Below, one piece after another: positions 43,843-53,333 of a DNA stretch of 64,000 nucleotides. The stretch comes from Melghirimyces profundicolus (GTDB lineage Bacteria; Bacillota; Bacilli; Thermoactinomycetales; DSM-45169): NCBI RefSeq assembly GCF_003054245.1, contig NZ_QBKR01000007.1:62001-126000 (forward strand), written 5' to 3'. A program made the position numbers and the translations under genes. The first letter of the stretch is position 1, and each line of letters opens with the position of its first letter. The notes below the pieces were generated by a model that was given only the letters and a program-made list of their open reading frames with translations, was not told where the DNA came from and ran no database searches.

Positions 43843-44366
43843 AGATCCAGCTTCGCATCAACGGGCGGACAAAGGAATCCGATGTCGAGCCGCGGAAGCT
43901 GCTGGCCTACTACTTGCGGGAGGATCTGGGACTGACCGGCACCCATATCGGATGCGATACGACCAACTGCGGCGCCTGCACGGTACTGCTCGACGGCAAG
44001 GCGGTCAAATCGTGCACGGTGTTGGCTGTTCAGGCCGATGGATGCGATGTGATGACCGTCGAAGGGCTGGAAGGGGAGGACGGGCTGCATCCGTTGCAAA
44101 CGGCCTTTTGGGAGGAACATGGTTTGCAGTGCGGCTACTGTACGCCTGGCGTGCTGATGTCCGGCTACGCTCTGTTGCAAAGCAACCCACAGCCGTCGGA
44201 AGCGGAGATTCGGTCGGGGATTTCCGGGAACGTCTGCCGCTGCACGGGATACGTGAACATCGTGAAAGCCATTCGATCGGCTTCGGCGAAGTTGGCCGGT
44301 GCGGCCGACGATACACCCTCTGAATCAGCCAAGGAGGTGGCGGCCAGTGGCAAAAAGTCAGACTGA
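43839..44366 (+). CDS. coxS: CO dehydrogenase small (2Fe-2S) subunit
   Basis: A 175-residue protein with two 2Fe-2S centres. The plant-ferredoxin type site is [16 protein letters not shown], and the second is in [15 protein letters not shown] with [13 protein letters not shown]. It relays electrons from the molybdenum site of CoxL to FAD in CoxM. The C-terminus is about 15 residues longer than usual and overlaps the start of coxL. ATG 43839 overlaps the coxM stop. Confidence 0.95.
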   Translation: MKIQLRINGRTKESDVEPRKLLAYYLREDLGLTGTHIGCDTTNCGACTVLLDGKAVKSCTVLAVQADGCDVMTVEGLEGEDGLHPLQTAFWEEHGLQCGYCTPGVLMSGYALLQSNPQPSEAEIRSGISGNVCRCTGYVNIVKAIRSASAKLAGAADDTPSESAKEVAASGKKSD

Positions 44367-46698
44367 GTTGCGCCCACTGGGCAAGTCCGTCGGACGCAAG
44401 GAGGACCCTCGCTTTATCCGCGGCATGGGCCGCTATATCGACGACATCGTGTTGCCCGGCATGCTGTACATGAGTTTGGTTCGCAGCCCCTACGCACATG
44501 CGCGGATCAAGCACGTGGATCCTTCGGCGGCGCTGGAGGCACCGGGCGTCAAGTTGGTGATCACCGGTGAAGATCTGGCGGCCATGGACCTGGCCTGGAT
44601 GCCGACCATGGCCGGGGACAAACAGATGGTGCTGGCGACCGGGAAAGTGCTGTACCAGTACCAGGAAGTGGCCGCGGTGATCGCCGAGTCCCGGGAGCAA
44701 GCGGAAGATGCCGCGCAGCTGGTCGACGTGGAGTATGAACCGCTCCCCGCTGTCGTTGATCCGATCCAGTCGCTTGACCCGGACGCGCCGGTCCTGCGAG
44801 AGGACAGGGAGAAGAAGTCCAACCACATTTTTCACTGGGAAGCAGGCGACAAGGAGGCGACTGAAGAACTGTTCCGGAACGCGCCGGTGGTGGTCAAGCA
44901 AAATGTGCGCTTTCCCCGTGTCCACCCGTCGCCGTTGGAACCGTGCGGCTGTGTCGCCGACTACCAGTCGTCGACCGGAAAACTGACATGGTACGTGACG
45001 TCCCAGGCTCCCCACGCGCACCGGACCGTCCTGTCGATGGTCAGCGGCCTGCCGGAGCACCAGATTCGCGTGATTTCGCCGGACGTCGGGGGCGGGTTCG
45101 GCAACAAGGTCCCCGTTTATCCCGGATATGTTTGCGCCATCGTGGCCTCGCTCAAACTGGGCCGTCCCGTCAAGTGGATCGAATCGCGTACCGAAAACAT
45201 CAGCAGCACCGGCTTTGCGCGCGATTACCACATGACCGCCGAAATTGCCGCTGAGGAGGATGGACGGGTGTTGGCGCTGCGGGTAAAGACCATTGCCGAT
45301 CACGGGGCCTTTGACGCCGCGGCCGATCCGTCCAAATTCCCGGCGGGGCTGTTCAGCATCGTGACCGGTTCCTACGACTTCAAGGAGTCCTTCGTTGAGG
45401 TCGACGGTGCCTATACAAACAAGGCGCCCGGCGGGATCGCCTACCGCTGTTCGTTTCGCGTGACCGAGGCGGCGTATTTGATCGAGCGTGTGATGGATGT
45501 GCTCGCCCGCCGTGTGGGCGTCGATCCGGCGGAGCTCAGGAAACGCGACTTCATCCGCAAGGAACAGTTTCCGTACCAGTCGCCGACGGGCTGGACTTAC
45601 GACAGCGGCGACTACGAGAAAACCCTGGATCTGGCGCTGGAGAAAATCGGTTACGAAGAACTGCGTAAGGAACAGGCGGAAAAGCGGGCCCGCGGAGAAC
45701 TCATGGGTATCGGCATCTCCACTTTCACCGAGGTGGTCGGTGCGGGGCCGAGCCACACCTTTGACATCATGGGAATCAAGATGTTCGACAGTGCCCAAAT
45801 CCGGCTTCATCCGACAGGCAAGGTGCTCGCCCGCCTGGGGGTCCGCCACCAGGGACAGGGGCATGAGACGACCTTTGCCCAGATCATCGCGGAGGAGTTG
45901 GGGCTGAGCACCGAAGATGTCCTGATCGAGGAGGGGGATACCGACACCGCCCCCTACGGATTGGGAACCTACGCCAGCCGCTCCACTCCGACCGCCGGTG
46001 GTGCCGCTGCGCTCTGCGGCCGGCGGATCCGTGATAAGGCAAAGAAGATCGCGTCACACCTGCTGGAGGCGGGGGAGGACGACGTGGTTTGGGATGGCGT
46101 TTCGTTTTCGGCCAAGGGGTTGCCAGACAAGAGCGTGACGATGAAGGACATCGCCTTCGCTGCCTACACCAATGTGCCGGAGGGCATGGAGCCCGGGTTG
46201 GAAGCCACGTACTATTACGATCCTCCCAATCTCACCTTTCCCCACGGAGCGTACATTGCGGTCGTCGACATCGACAAGGGAACGGGAGCGGTGAAAGTTC
46301 GCCGTTTTCTCGCGGTCGACGATTGCGGTAACGTGATCAACCCGATGATCGTCGATGGACAGGTGCACGGCGGGTTGACGGAAGGCTTTGCGATCGCGTT
46401 CATGCAGGATATCCCGTTCGATGAGGACGGAAACTGCCTGGCACCGAACTGGATGGATTACTTGGTTCCGACCGCGCTGGACACCCCGCACTGGGAGACG
46501 GATCGGACGGTGACGCCCTCACCGCACCATCCCATCGGGGCCAAGGGGGTCGGCGAATCGCCGAACGTCGGTTCGCCCGCGGCTTTTGTCAACGCGGTGG
46601 TGGACGCTCTGGCGCCGCTGGGGGTGGAGCACATCGACATGCCCATCTTCCCGTGGAAGGTATGGGAGGTCCTGCGTGAGCACGGAGTGAACAAGTGA
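44347..46698 (+). CDS. coxL: CO dehydrogenase large (molybdenum) subunit, form I
   Basis: The 783-residue catalytic subunit that oxidises CO to CO2 with water. The active-site loop [13 protein letters not shown] has the cysteine (Cys368) that binds copper in form I enzymes; form II relatives read AYRGAGR. Other cofactor motifs are [29 protein letters not shown] and the catalytic glutamate in [16 protein letters not shown] use GTG 44347, nine bases after AAGGAGGTGG, which overlaps coxS; an upstream ATG at 44299 runs within coxS. The loop makes true CO dehydrogenase much more likely than a xanthine or nicotine dehydrogenase relative. Confidence 0.95.
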   Translation: MAKSQTELRPLGKSVGRKEDPRFIRGMGRYIDDIVLPGMLYMSLVRSPYAHARIKHVDPSAALEAPGVKLVITGEDLAAMDLAWMPTMAGDKQMVLATGKVLYQYQEVAAVIAESREQAEDAAQLVDVEYEPLPAVVDPIQSLDPDAPVLREDREKKSNHIFHWEAGDKEATEELFRNAPVVVKQNVRFPRVHPSPLEPCGCVADYQSSTGKLTWYVTSQAPHAHRTVLSMVSGLPEHQIRVISPDVGGGFGNKVPVYPGYVCAIVASLKLGRPVKWIESRTENISSTGFARDYHMTAEIAAEEDGRVLALRVKTIADHGAFDAAADPSKFPAGLFSIVTGSYDFKESFVEVDGAYTNKAPGGIAYRCSFRVTEAAYLIERVMDVLARRVGVDPAELRKRDFIRKEQFPYQSPTGWTYDSGDYEKTLDLALEKIGYEELRKEQAEKRARGELMGIGISTFTEVVGAGPSHTFDIMGIKMFDSAQIRLHPTGKVLARLGVRHQGQGHETTFAQIIAEELGLSTEDVLIEEGDTDTAPYGLGTYASRSTPTAGGAAALCGRRIRDKAKKIASHLLEAGEDDVVWDGVSFSAKGLPDKSVTMKDIAFAAYTNVPEGMEPGLEATYYYDPPNLTFPHGAYIAVVDIDKGTGAVKVRRFLAVDDCGNVINPMIVDGQVHGGLTEGFAIAFMQDIPFDEDGNCLAPNWMDYLVPTALDTPHWETDRTVTPSPHHPIGAKGVGESPNVGSPAAFVNAVVDALAPLGVEHIDMPIFPWKVWEVLREHGVNK

Positions 46699-46856
46699 CG
46701 GCGGGAACATAAGGAAGACGCCGACGGTCACGGCTTCAGACGGAACCGATTGGTGACGGCCACCCCCGGGGTAGTTTCCCCGGTCGATCGGCGGGAATCC
46801 GGCGGTGATCCGGTGCTGGAGCGGTGGGGTTCACAGAAAAAGGCGGGGTAAGGAGG
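46699..46856 (+). other. Gap within the cox cluster with a hairpin
   Basis: CCCCGGGG, TAGTTT, CCCCGG near 46765-46785 can fold, and AAGGAGGTGATCTCC at 46850-46864 is a full-length match to the anti-Shine-Dalgarno sequence. It may tune expression between the structural and accessory genes. Confidence 0.35.
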
Positions 46857-46894
46857 TGATCTCCGGCGGGGGTCTTCCCCTGCCGGTTCACGCG

Positions 46895-47896
46895 ATGAAC
46901 ACGTTACAGAACGAGATTCGCTTGTTGGAGGAGCATCGGGAACCTTACGCCGTGGTGACCGTGGTCCGTCGAGTCAGACCCAGCTCGTCCACCGTGGGCG
47001 ACAAGGCCGTTGTCACTTCCGACGGTCGCATATTCGGTTTTGTCGGAGGTCAATGTACGCACGGGTTGGTGACGGATCAAGCCCGGCAATGCCTCGAAAC
47101 GGGTCAGAGCCAATTGCTTCTGATCACCCCGCGTCCGCCCGCCGAGGCGGAAGAGGGGGTGACGGTTTTGCCGATGACTTGCCAGTCGGAGGGGGAGGTG
47201 GAACTGTTCATCGAACCGAAACTGCCGGATCCGCTCCTGCTCGTGATTGGAGATTTTCCGATTGCCTTGGCACTGGAGGAGCTGGCTCCGAAATTCGGGT
47301 GGTTTCCCCGGCGGCTGGCGTTGGAACAAAATCAGGCGAATGGAAGCGACCCGCTGGAACGTTTGAAACGAGGCGTGTCGGAGGTGTGCGAACCCGACAT
47401 GTACGCCATGGTGGCAACGATGGGACTGTACGACGGCGACAGCCTGCGGATGCTTCGGGATTATCCGTTGGCTTATGCCGGGCTGGTCACCAGTCCGAAA
47501 CGCTGGCGTTCGCAGCGGGAGGAGTTGATCCGCACGGGAGTATCCGCTGAGTTTTGCGATTTCGTTGACGCGCCGGCCGGTCACGATATCGGCGCCGTGG
47601 GACCGCAAGAGATCGCACTGAGCATTTTTGCGCAGATGATCGAGCGGCGGCGCCGCCAGACGGATGTTCGTTACTTTCCGCCCTCCGGTACGTCAACCTC
47701 GGAGACGGTTGCCGGGGGGACTGTGTCCACATCCACGGGGTTGGGGACGGGGATCGATCCGGTCTGCGGGATGCGTGTCGATCTCGACAATACAGCTTAT
47801 CGTACGGAGCACGACGGAAAGACGGTTGGGTTCTGCTGCCCTCACTGTTTAAGTAAATTTCAACAAGATCCGGAAGCATACGCGATCACCCGCTAG
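46895..47896 (+). CDS. XdhC/CoxI-type maturation protein with C-terminal YHS domain
   Basis: A protein of about 333 residues. Its N-terminal part matches XdhC/CoxF maturation factors, starting LLEEHREPYAVVTVVRRVRP, with a Rossmann-like middle (PLLLVIGDFPIALALEEL) and VTSPKRWRSQREEL. After a linker, residues 285-330 form a YHS domain with DPVCGMRVDLD and GFCCPHCLSKF, which may bind metal. XdhC proteins protect and insert the sulphurated Mo cofactor. A YHS partner could handle copper for the Mo-S-Cu site, which is only an inference. ATG 46895 lacks a ribosome site; GTG 46857 within a perfect Shine-Dalgarno is an alternative. Its TAG stop is provided by the following repeat element. Confidence 0.82.
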   Translation: MNTLQNEIRLLEEHREPYAVVTVVRRVRPSSSTVGDKAVVTSDGRIFGFVGGQCTHGLVTDQARQCLETGQSQLLLITPRPPAEAEEGVTVLPMTCQSEGEVELFIEPKLPDPLLLVIGDFPIALALEELAPKFGWFPRRLALEQNQANGSDPLERLKRGVSEVCEPDMYAMVATMGLYDGDSLRMLRDYPLAYAGLVTSPKRWRSQREELIRTGVSAEFCDFVDAPAGHDIGAVGPQEIALSIFAQMIERRRRQTDVRYFPPSGTSTSETVAGGTVSTSTGLGTGIDPVCGMRVDLDNTAYRTEHDGKTVGFCCPHCLSKFQQDPEAYAITR

Positions 47897-48255
47897 AAGC
47901 GTTGTGATTGATTGTCAGGCTCAGAAGAAGGGAAGTGTTGACCCAAAATAGCGACTTTGCTGTCCTGCCCAGCGGAGAATGAGCCTGCAAGGGCGTTCAG
48001 GGGCAAAAGCTTCTCTGTGTTGCATCCGCAGGCGTTTGCCCCTGCCCGCAGCAGGATGATTCGGAGCGGACAGTGCCTGCATCTCTGCAGGACAGCATAG
48101 CGAGACCGGGGAGTGAAAGCCGACCCAGGCGAGACTTGTGCTCTGTGAGTGCATAGCGAGACCGGGAGTGAAGCGACCCAGGCGAGACTTGTGCTCTGTG
48201 AGTGCAGTCGGAGCGGCTTTGGGTAAATGCTGCCGCTCACTTTTTCACAACGCTT
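47894..48255 (-). repeat. Dispersed MITE-like element, copy 3 (full)
   Basis: About 360 bases with ends GAAGCGTTGTGA and TCACAACGCTTC, a perfect 12-base inverted pair, in the same orientation as copy 2. It includes two 55-base-type units (48096-48210). It lies inside the cox cluster between the XdhC-YHS gene and coxG, and may add a regulatory or polar effect there. Confidence 0.8.
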
Positions 48256-48304
48256 CCAGAGAGGGCGGGGTGCGTCTGACTGTTTCCGGCGAGGAGGTAG
48301 ACAG

Positions 48305-48805
48305 GTGCGTACGTATCAAGGAGACTTTTTCATCGATTTGCCGCGTCCGACGGTATGGGCGTTTGTAACCGACCCACACCAGATGGGGTCTTGTATTCCG
48401 GATCTTTTGCAGTTGGATGTGGAGAGCGAGACCCGCTTTCGCGCGCTTGTGCGGGTGGGTGTCGGGCCCGTGAGGGGAAAATTCAACTTGCAGACCGAAT
48501 TGACCGTAACCGAGCCGGAAAAGTCGGGTGAGCTCTCCATCCGCGGCGGGGGGATGGGCAGCCGCGTCGACATGAAGACGAAGCTCACGCTCAGCGACAC
48601 GGAAAACGGGGGAACGAAACTGGATTGGCGCTGTGACGCCGTGATCAGCGGGCCGATCGCCAGTATCGGCGGCCGGTTGATTGATAACGAAGCCAAGAAG
48701 ATCACGGAGAAGATGTTCGCCAATTTGCGCGAATCGCTTTCGTCCGTATCGAAGCAAGCGGCTGCAGCGTCGGCGGATACGGAGGAACCCGGGTCGACGG
48801 ACTGA
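48305..48805 (+). CDS. coxG: CoxG (SRPBCC family, CO dehydrogenase subunit G)
   Basis: A 166-residue START/SRPBCC-fold protein. The family start TYQGDFFIDLPRPTVWAFV and DPHQMGSCIPDL are clear, with a helix at the end (EAKKITEKMFANLRESL). CoxG is thought to anchor CO dehydrogenase at the membrane or help move quinone. GTG 48305 follows GAGGAGG with normal spacing; longer frames enter the repeat element. The C-terminal tail is short and low in complexity. Confidence 0.9.
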   Translation: MRTYQGDFFIDLPRPTVWAFVTDPHQMGSCIPDLLQLDVESETRFRALVRVGVGPVRGKFNLQTELTVTEPEKSGELSIRGGGMGSRVDMKTKLTLSDTENGGTKLDWRCDAVISGPIASIGGRLIDNEAKKITEKMFANLRESLSSVSKQAAAASADTEEPGSTD

Positions 48806-48834
48806 CTGCCTGGGGTCGTACGGAGGGATCGACC

Positions 48835-49698
48835 GTGGACGACCGCGTGGAGAAGTTGCGAAAAAACTTGCATGATGCGAATTACGTAGCCGATGAAGGA
48901 CTGGCCACGGTCCTCCACTTGGCACATCGGCTGAACCGTCCGTTGCTGTTGGAGGGCCCGGCCGGTGTCGGCAAGACCGCACTGGCCAAGGCGGTGTCGA
49001 CGATCCGGGAGGTCGAGCTGATTCGTCTGCAGTGCTACGAGGGGTTGGACGCGGCTCATGCCCTGTATGATTGGGACTACCCGAAACAGCTGTTGCTGAC
49101 CAGGGCCACGTTATCCGATGAGGCCGGGGAGACGGCGCCGGACATCTACACCGACACTTTTTTGATCGAACGGCCTTTGTTGCGTGCTTTGAAGACGACT
49201 CCCGCCCCCGTTCTGTTGATCGACGAGGTGGATCGGGCCGATGAAGAATTTGAAGCTCTGTTGCTGGAATTTCTGTCAGAGTTTCAGATCACGATTCCGG
49301 AACGGGGCTCGTTCCGGGCCGAAGTGCCGCCGACGGTGATCCTGACATCCAATCGCACGCGCGACCTGTCGGACGCGCTCCGAAGGCGCTGTCTCTACTA
49401 TTGGGTGGATTATCCTGATGTGGAACAGGAGGCGGCCATCATTGCCCTTCATGTGGCCGACGTGGCTCCGACCGTCACCCGCCAGATCGCGCGCGGGGTG
49501 CGCCGGTTGCGCAAGGCATCGTTGCTCAAGCCCCCCGGTCTGGCAGAGTCGATCGATTGGGCGCGCGCGGTTACCGATCTGACCGCCGGAGAACTGGACG
49601 AAACCGTCAGCCGCCTGACGCTCGGGTGCCTGTTGAAGACGCAGGAAGACATGGAACTGGTGAGAGGGAAGGGGCTGGCCTTGTTGTGGAACGCGTAG
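48835..49698 (+). CDS. coxD: CoxD (MoxR-type AAA+ ATPase)
   Basis: A 287-residue AAA+ ATPase. Walker A is LLLEGPAGVGKTALAKA (about 38-50), Walker B PVLLIDEVDRADEEFE, sensor 1 ILTSNRTRDLS, and LRRRCLYYWVDYPD carries the arginine finger. CoxD acts in inserting sulphur (and then copper) into the Mo site of the apo-enzyme in Afipia carboxidovorans. GTG 48835 follows CGGAGGG. The coxE gene starts within its last codons. Confidence 0.93.
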   Translation: MDDRVEKLRKNLHDANYVADEGLATVLHLAHRLNRPLLLEGPAGVGKTALAKAVSTIREVELIRLQCYEGLDAAHALYDWDYPKQLLLTRATLSDEAGETAPDIYTDTFLIERPLLRALKTTPAPVLLIDEVDRADEEFEALLLEFLSEFQITIPERGSFRAEVPPTVILTSNRTRDLSDALRRRCLYYWVDYPDVEQEAAIIALHVADVAPTVTRQIARGVRRLRKASLLKPPGLAESIDWARAVTDLTAGELDETVSRLTLGCLLKTQEDMELVRGKGLALLWNA

Positions 49699-50837
49699 AT
49701 CTTTCCGGACTGACGGGGCTTACCGCAGCGGCGATTCGTCAGGTGCGGGATTTTGCCCCTTTTTTGCGTCAACACGGTTTTCGCGCGGGCACGCCGGAGA
49801 CGTTGACCGCACTCAGGTGCTTGGCGGAGGCGGACCTGTCGATGCCGGGGGAACTTTTTGTTGCGCTGCGCTCGGTCTACGCCCGCTCCCCTGCCGAGTG
49901 GAGGTCGTTTCCGCATTTGTTTGAGCGCCACTTTTTGAATCGGGGACCCCGGTTGGAAGAAAAGAAACGGGTTCAGGTTGAGGATCGTTCCGGGAATTCG
50001 GGTGGTCCGGCTTTGATGCAGGATCGCCCGCCCACCGTGAGTTTCGCCATGCAGCCGGGATCCAGTCCGAGTCAGGGGGAACGCTACGCCCTGCAGGCCG
50101 ACCCGGATCGGTTACGGGAGGTGATGGCCGTCTCCAAGCGGGCTTTGCAGCAATTCGACAGCCCCCCGGGGCGACGGTATCAAAGCGGCGGGTGTGATCG
50201 GGTGGACCTGCGCGCGACGATCCGTGAGAGCGTCCGTTACGCGGGGGAGCCGCTTCGCCTGCGTTGGCAACAGGTTCGTCCGGACCGGCCGTCGGTGGTT
50301 CTCTTGATCGACATTTCCGGGTCGATGAAGGAGCACACCCCGTTCATGACCGCCCTTGCGTGGTCGTTTACGCGCTTGCGACTGCGTTGCGAGGTGTTCG
50401 TCTTCTCGACCCGGCTCAAGCGTGTCACGCAACTGGTGGCGCGTAAAGCCGTGCAGGGGATCCCGGTGTCGGAATTGACAGAACTCAAGGGCGGAACGCG
50501 CATCGGGGAAGCGCTGGAGGAGTTGCAGCTCAGGTACGGCGGTCTGCTGCGGCGACACACTTTCGTGATCATCGTGTCGGACGGGTTTGACGCCGGCCGA
50601 CTCGAACGCCTGCGTTCCGCCATGCAGGGGCTCTCCGAACGGGTACGGCACGTGGTATGGTTTAATCCCCTGCTCGGCGATCCGGGCTATGAGCCGATCT
50701 CGGGTGGCATGTCCACCGTGATGCCGTACATCCATCGACTGGTCGATGTACACGACCTGGACAGTTGGCGGAAGGCGGTGGAGGGTCCGATTTTCCGGCC
50801 CCTCTTCTTGCCTCCGGCACCTGGTCCGAACAGGTAA
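49686..50837 (+). CDS. coxE: CoxE (VWA domain-containing protein)
   Basis: A 383-residue von Willebrand A protein. The MIDAS motif is VVLLIDISGSMKEH near residue 210, followed by KGGTRIGEALEEL and the third metal site VIIVSDGFDAGRL. It partners MoxR-type ATPases, here CoxD, and is thought to work in CO dehydrogenase maturation. GTG 49686 overlaps the coxD stop; the much longer frame upstream is an overlap artefact. The last residues read FLPPAPGPNR. Confidence 0.92.
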   Translation: MERVDLSGLTGLTAAAIRQVRDFAPFLRQHGFRAGTPETLTALRCLAEADLSMPGELFVALRSVYARSPAEWRSFPHLFERHFLNRGPRLEEKKRVQVEDRSGNSGGPALMQDRPPTVSFAMQPGSSPSQGERYALQADPDRLREVMAVSKRALQQFDSPPGRRYQSGGCDRVDLRATIRESVRYAGEPLRLRWQQVRPDRPSVVLLIDISGSMKEHTPFMTALAWSFTRLRLRCEVFVFSTRLKRVTQLVARKAVQGIPVSELTELKGGTRIGEALEELQLRYGGLLRRHTFVIIVSDGFDAGRLERLRSAMQGLSERVRHVVWFNPLLGDPGYEPISGGMSTVMPYIHRLVDVHDLDSWRKAVEGPIFRPLFLPPAPGPNR

Positions 50838-51019
50838 GCGGCGTCTGGACAGGGGGACCGTGACGGGGTCCAATTGGAAGATCAAAGGGAAGTGGGACTT
50901 GTGCGATTGGGAGCCGGAGTGTGGACAGAAGATTCACCGGTCAGTTTTCGGAGGACCTGCGATCCTCCCTCCTTCGGGTGGCTGACGAATCGCATTCAAT
51001 TCCGGAGGTGATGACGGAC

Positions 51020-51433
51020 ATGAAAGAGAATCGGGAAATCGTCCTGGCGATGGAAGAGACGGAGCGGGAGGGCAGAAAGATGGCGCTGGCCACCGTCATC
51101 CGCGTGAAGGGATCCGCCTATCGCCGGGAAGGGGCCAAAATGCTGATCGACGAGGAAGGAAATAGGACCGGTGTGATCTCCGGCGGCTGTCTGGAGCCGG
51201 ATGTGGCGGAAGTGGCCAAACGGGTCATCTCCGAGGGACGACCGGTTCTCAAGCGTTACCATTTGGACGAGGATCTCGTGTGGGGGTTGGGCCTGGGCTG
51301 CCCGGGAACCGTCGACGTGTTCATCGAGGCGGTATCGCGGAGTGGGACGAAGAGCTGCGCGGATGCGCCGCCATCATTTGCCGGCGGGGATGCGGAAGGG
51401 CAGGGTTTTGCGGGGAAGGAGTCATCCTCATGA
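51020..51433 (+). CDS. XdhC/CoxI N-terminal domain protein
   Basis: A 137-residue protein holding just the first XdhC/CoxI domain: MALATVIRVKGSAYRREGAKML, then GNRTGVISGGCLEPDVA and WGLGLGCPGTVDVFIE. The GGCLE and GLGCPG loops are the cofactor-handling segments of the family. The Rossmann half is encoded by the next gene, which overlaps it by four bases. ATG 51020 fits GGAGG better than ATG 51011. In most bacteria both halves form one protein of about 350 residues. Confidence 0.88.
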   Translation: MKENREIVLAMEETEREGRKMALATVIRVKGSAYRREGAKMLIDEEGNRTGVISGGCLEPDVAEVAKRVISEGRPVLKRYHLDEDLVWGLGLGCPGTVDVFIEAVSRSGTKSCADAPPSFAGGDAEGQGFAGKESSS

Positions 51434-52269
51434 ATGGACGGAAGGAAAACGACCGCCTCCGTCCGGGGCGTGATCCCTTTGGCGCGTGGACCACGTGTCT
51501 GAAGGAAGAGCAGGCGGCAGTGTTGAACACGTTGTTGGAGCTTTCTCCTTCACCGGGCCTTCCCGCCGGGGTCCGTCTCTTTGTCCCTGAGAACGGCGAA
51601 CCACTGGGAGACTTGGGCGATGAGGCCTTGAACCGGTTGGCTGTCGAACGGGCACGAAAAAAACTGGACACCCTGCATCCCCAATCGGAGACCTGCCTGT
51701 TTTCCTTGCCCGGAGGCAGACAAGCGGAGGTTTTCGTCGACGTCAACCTTCCCCCGTTGGAGCTGGTGATTTTCGGTGCCGGTCACGACGCCGTCCCGTT
51801 GGTGAAATTCGCCGTCGAGTCGGGGTTCAAAACGGTGGTGGTGGATCCGCGCCCGGCCTACGCCACGGAGGAACGCTTTCCAGGAGCCCGGATCATTCCG
51901 GCCGATGCAGGTTCGTGGGAGGAGCGGGTGATCATCGGGAGGCGGACGTTTGTCGTGGTGATGAACCACCATCTGGAGCGTGACCAGGCCGCCATCCGGT
52001 TTTCCCTGAACTCCGCCGCCCCCTATGTGGGCGTGCTCGGGCCGCGATCCCGTCGTCAGCGGATGTTGGAGGAGTTGGAAAGGAAAGGAATCACCTTCGG
52101 GGAAGAGCAAATGGCGCGGATGTACAATCCTGTCGGCCTGGACATCGGCGCCGACAACCCGCAGGAAGTGGCGATCAGCATTTTGGCGGAGATCCTGGCG
52201 TTTCGAAATGGTCACCCGGGCGGGTTTTTACGGGGAAAGGACAAGATTCATCAATTGGCCCGGAGATAA
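51430..52269 (+). CDS. XdhC C-terminal (Rossmann) domain protein
   Basis: A 279-residue protein. It has a short N-terminal region that resembles part of a second CoxI domain (AEVFVDVNLPPLELVIFGAG). The XdhC_C Rossmann domain follows: VIFGAGHDAVPLVKFA, VVVDPRPAYATEERFPGA, VVVMNHHLERDQAAIRF and YVGVLGPRSRRQRML. It is likely the partner of the preceding XdhC half in Mo-cofactor insertion into CoxL. The ATG overlaps the previous TGA (ATGA). Confidence 0.88.
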   Translation: MNGRKENDRLRPGRDPFGAWTTCLKEEQAAVLNTLLELSPSPGLPAGVRLFVPENGEPLGDLGDEALNRLAVERARKKLDTLHPQSETCLFSLPGGRQAEVFVDVNLPPLELVIFGAGHDAVPLVKFAVESGFKTVVVDPRPAYATEERFPGARIIPADAGSWEERVIIGRRTFVVVMNHHLERDQAAIRFSLNSAAPYVGVLGPRSRRQRMLEELERKGITFGEEQMARMYNPVGLDIGADNPQEVAISILAEILAFRNGHPGGFLRGKDKIHQLARR

Positions 52270-52316
52270 CGCGACCGGGTAAGAAATAGAAGAGCCATTC
52301 GATATGGGGGGACATC

Positions 52317-53327
52317 ATGAAGGAAATACCCATCCATGAAGCTGTTGGGATGAAGTTGGGCCATGATGTGACACGGATTGTTCCCGAAGAAGTGGATGAG
52401 GTGGCTTTTCCAAGAGGACACGTGATTCGGGAAAAGGATATTCCTGTCTTGAAATCCATCGGAAAATTTCATATTTTTGTAATGGATATTCCGGCCGATC
52501 AGATTCACGAAGAGGAGGCTGCGTTGAAAATCGGCAAAGCCATCGGGGGAGCCGGCATTGAACTTACGGCTCCCTCCGAGGGCAGGGTCAATCTCATCGC
52601 CGAATACAGGGGCTTAGTAAACATCGATCGGGAATTGCTCCGGCAGATTAATTCCATCCCTGATGTGATCGTGGCCACCATCGAAGACGGTATTCCAGTA
52701 AAGAAAGGGGATCGAATAGCGGGAACCCGTATTATCCCGTTAACCACCGCACAACAGAATATGGATGATGTGCGGAAATTAACCGAACAAAAACCCCTTA
52801 TCTCCGTCCATCCTTTTCAGCCGATGAATGTGGGAATGATCAGCACAGGAACGGAGTTGTATGAAGGATTCGTATCCGATGGGTTTAAGGAAAAAGTAAG
52901 TGAAAAACTCTCGGCTTACGATTCACAAGTGAGTGAATATCAAGTGGTCCCTGACGATCAGCCGCAAATTGTTTCGGCGATCAAGACGATGCTGGATAAA
53001 AAGATCGACTTATTGCTCGTAACAGGAGGAATGTCCGTCGATCCGGATGATCGAACACCTGGCGCGATTCGCGCAGCAGGTGTGAATGTCATCTCTTACG
53101 GGGTTCCAGTCTTACCCGGTTCGATGTGTTTAGTGGGTTATGATCACGAAATCCCGGTGCTGGGATTGCCAGGGTGTGTGATTTGGGATCCGATCACCGT
53201 TTTTGACAGGATTTTACCTTGGGTTGCGGCAAGAAAAAGGGTCAATAAGGCGGACCTTGTGGATTTGGGTTATGGAGGTTTGTTAACCGTGGAGCCCGTG
53301 CCTGGCAAATCTTCCGTAAACAGGTGA
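52317..53327 (+). CDS. MoeA-like molybdopterin-binding protein
   Basis: A 336-residue protein with a MoCF/MoeA-type domain: GMISTGTELYEG and LLLVTGGMSVDPDDRTPGAI are the molybdopterin-binding loops. The N-terminal part is shorter than in housekeeping MoeA. This form is common beside Mo hydroxylases and may deliver or load cofactor for them. AT content is clearly higher than in the preceding cox genes. It starts 47 bases after the XdhC gene behind GGGGGGAC and precedes a MocA-like gene, so all three probably belong to cofactor maturation. Confidence 0.87.
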   Translation: MKEIPIHEAVGMKLGHDVTRIVPEEVDEVAFPRGHVIREKDIPVLKSIGKFHIFVMDIPADQIHEEEAALKIGKAIGGAGIELTAPSEGRVNLIAEYRGLVNIDRELLRQINSIPDVIVATIEDGIPVKKGDRIAGTRIIPLTTAQQNMDDVRKLTEQKPLISVHPFQPMNVGMISTGTELYEGFVSDGFKEKVSEKLSAYDSQVSEYQVVPDDQPQIVSAIKTMLDKKIDLLLVTGGMSVDPDDRTPGAIRAAGVNVISYGVPVLPGSMCLVGYDHEIPVLGLPGCVIWDPITVFDRILPWVAARKRVNKADLVDLGYGGLLTVEPVPGKSSVNR

Positions 53328-53333
53328 AAAATC

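Noticed and set aside
44005-45864. A 619-residue minus-strand frame opposite coxS and coxL
   Set aside because: Antisense shadow; the cofactor motifs are all in the plus-strand frames.
42958-46698. Xanthine or nicotinate dehydrogenase instead of CO dehydrogenase
   Set aside because: The AYRCSFR loop in CoxL and the presence of coxG, coxD and coxE point to CO dehydrogenase.
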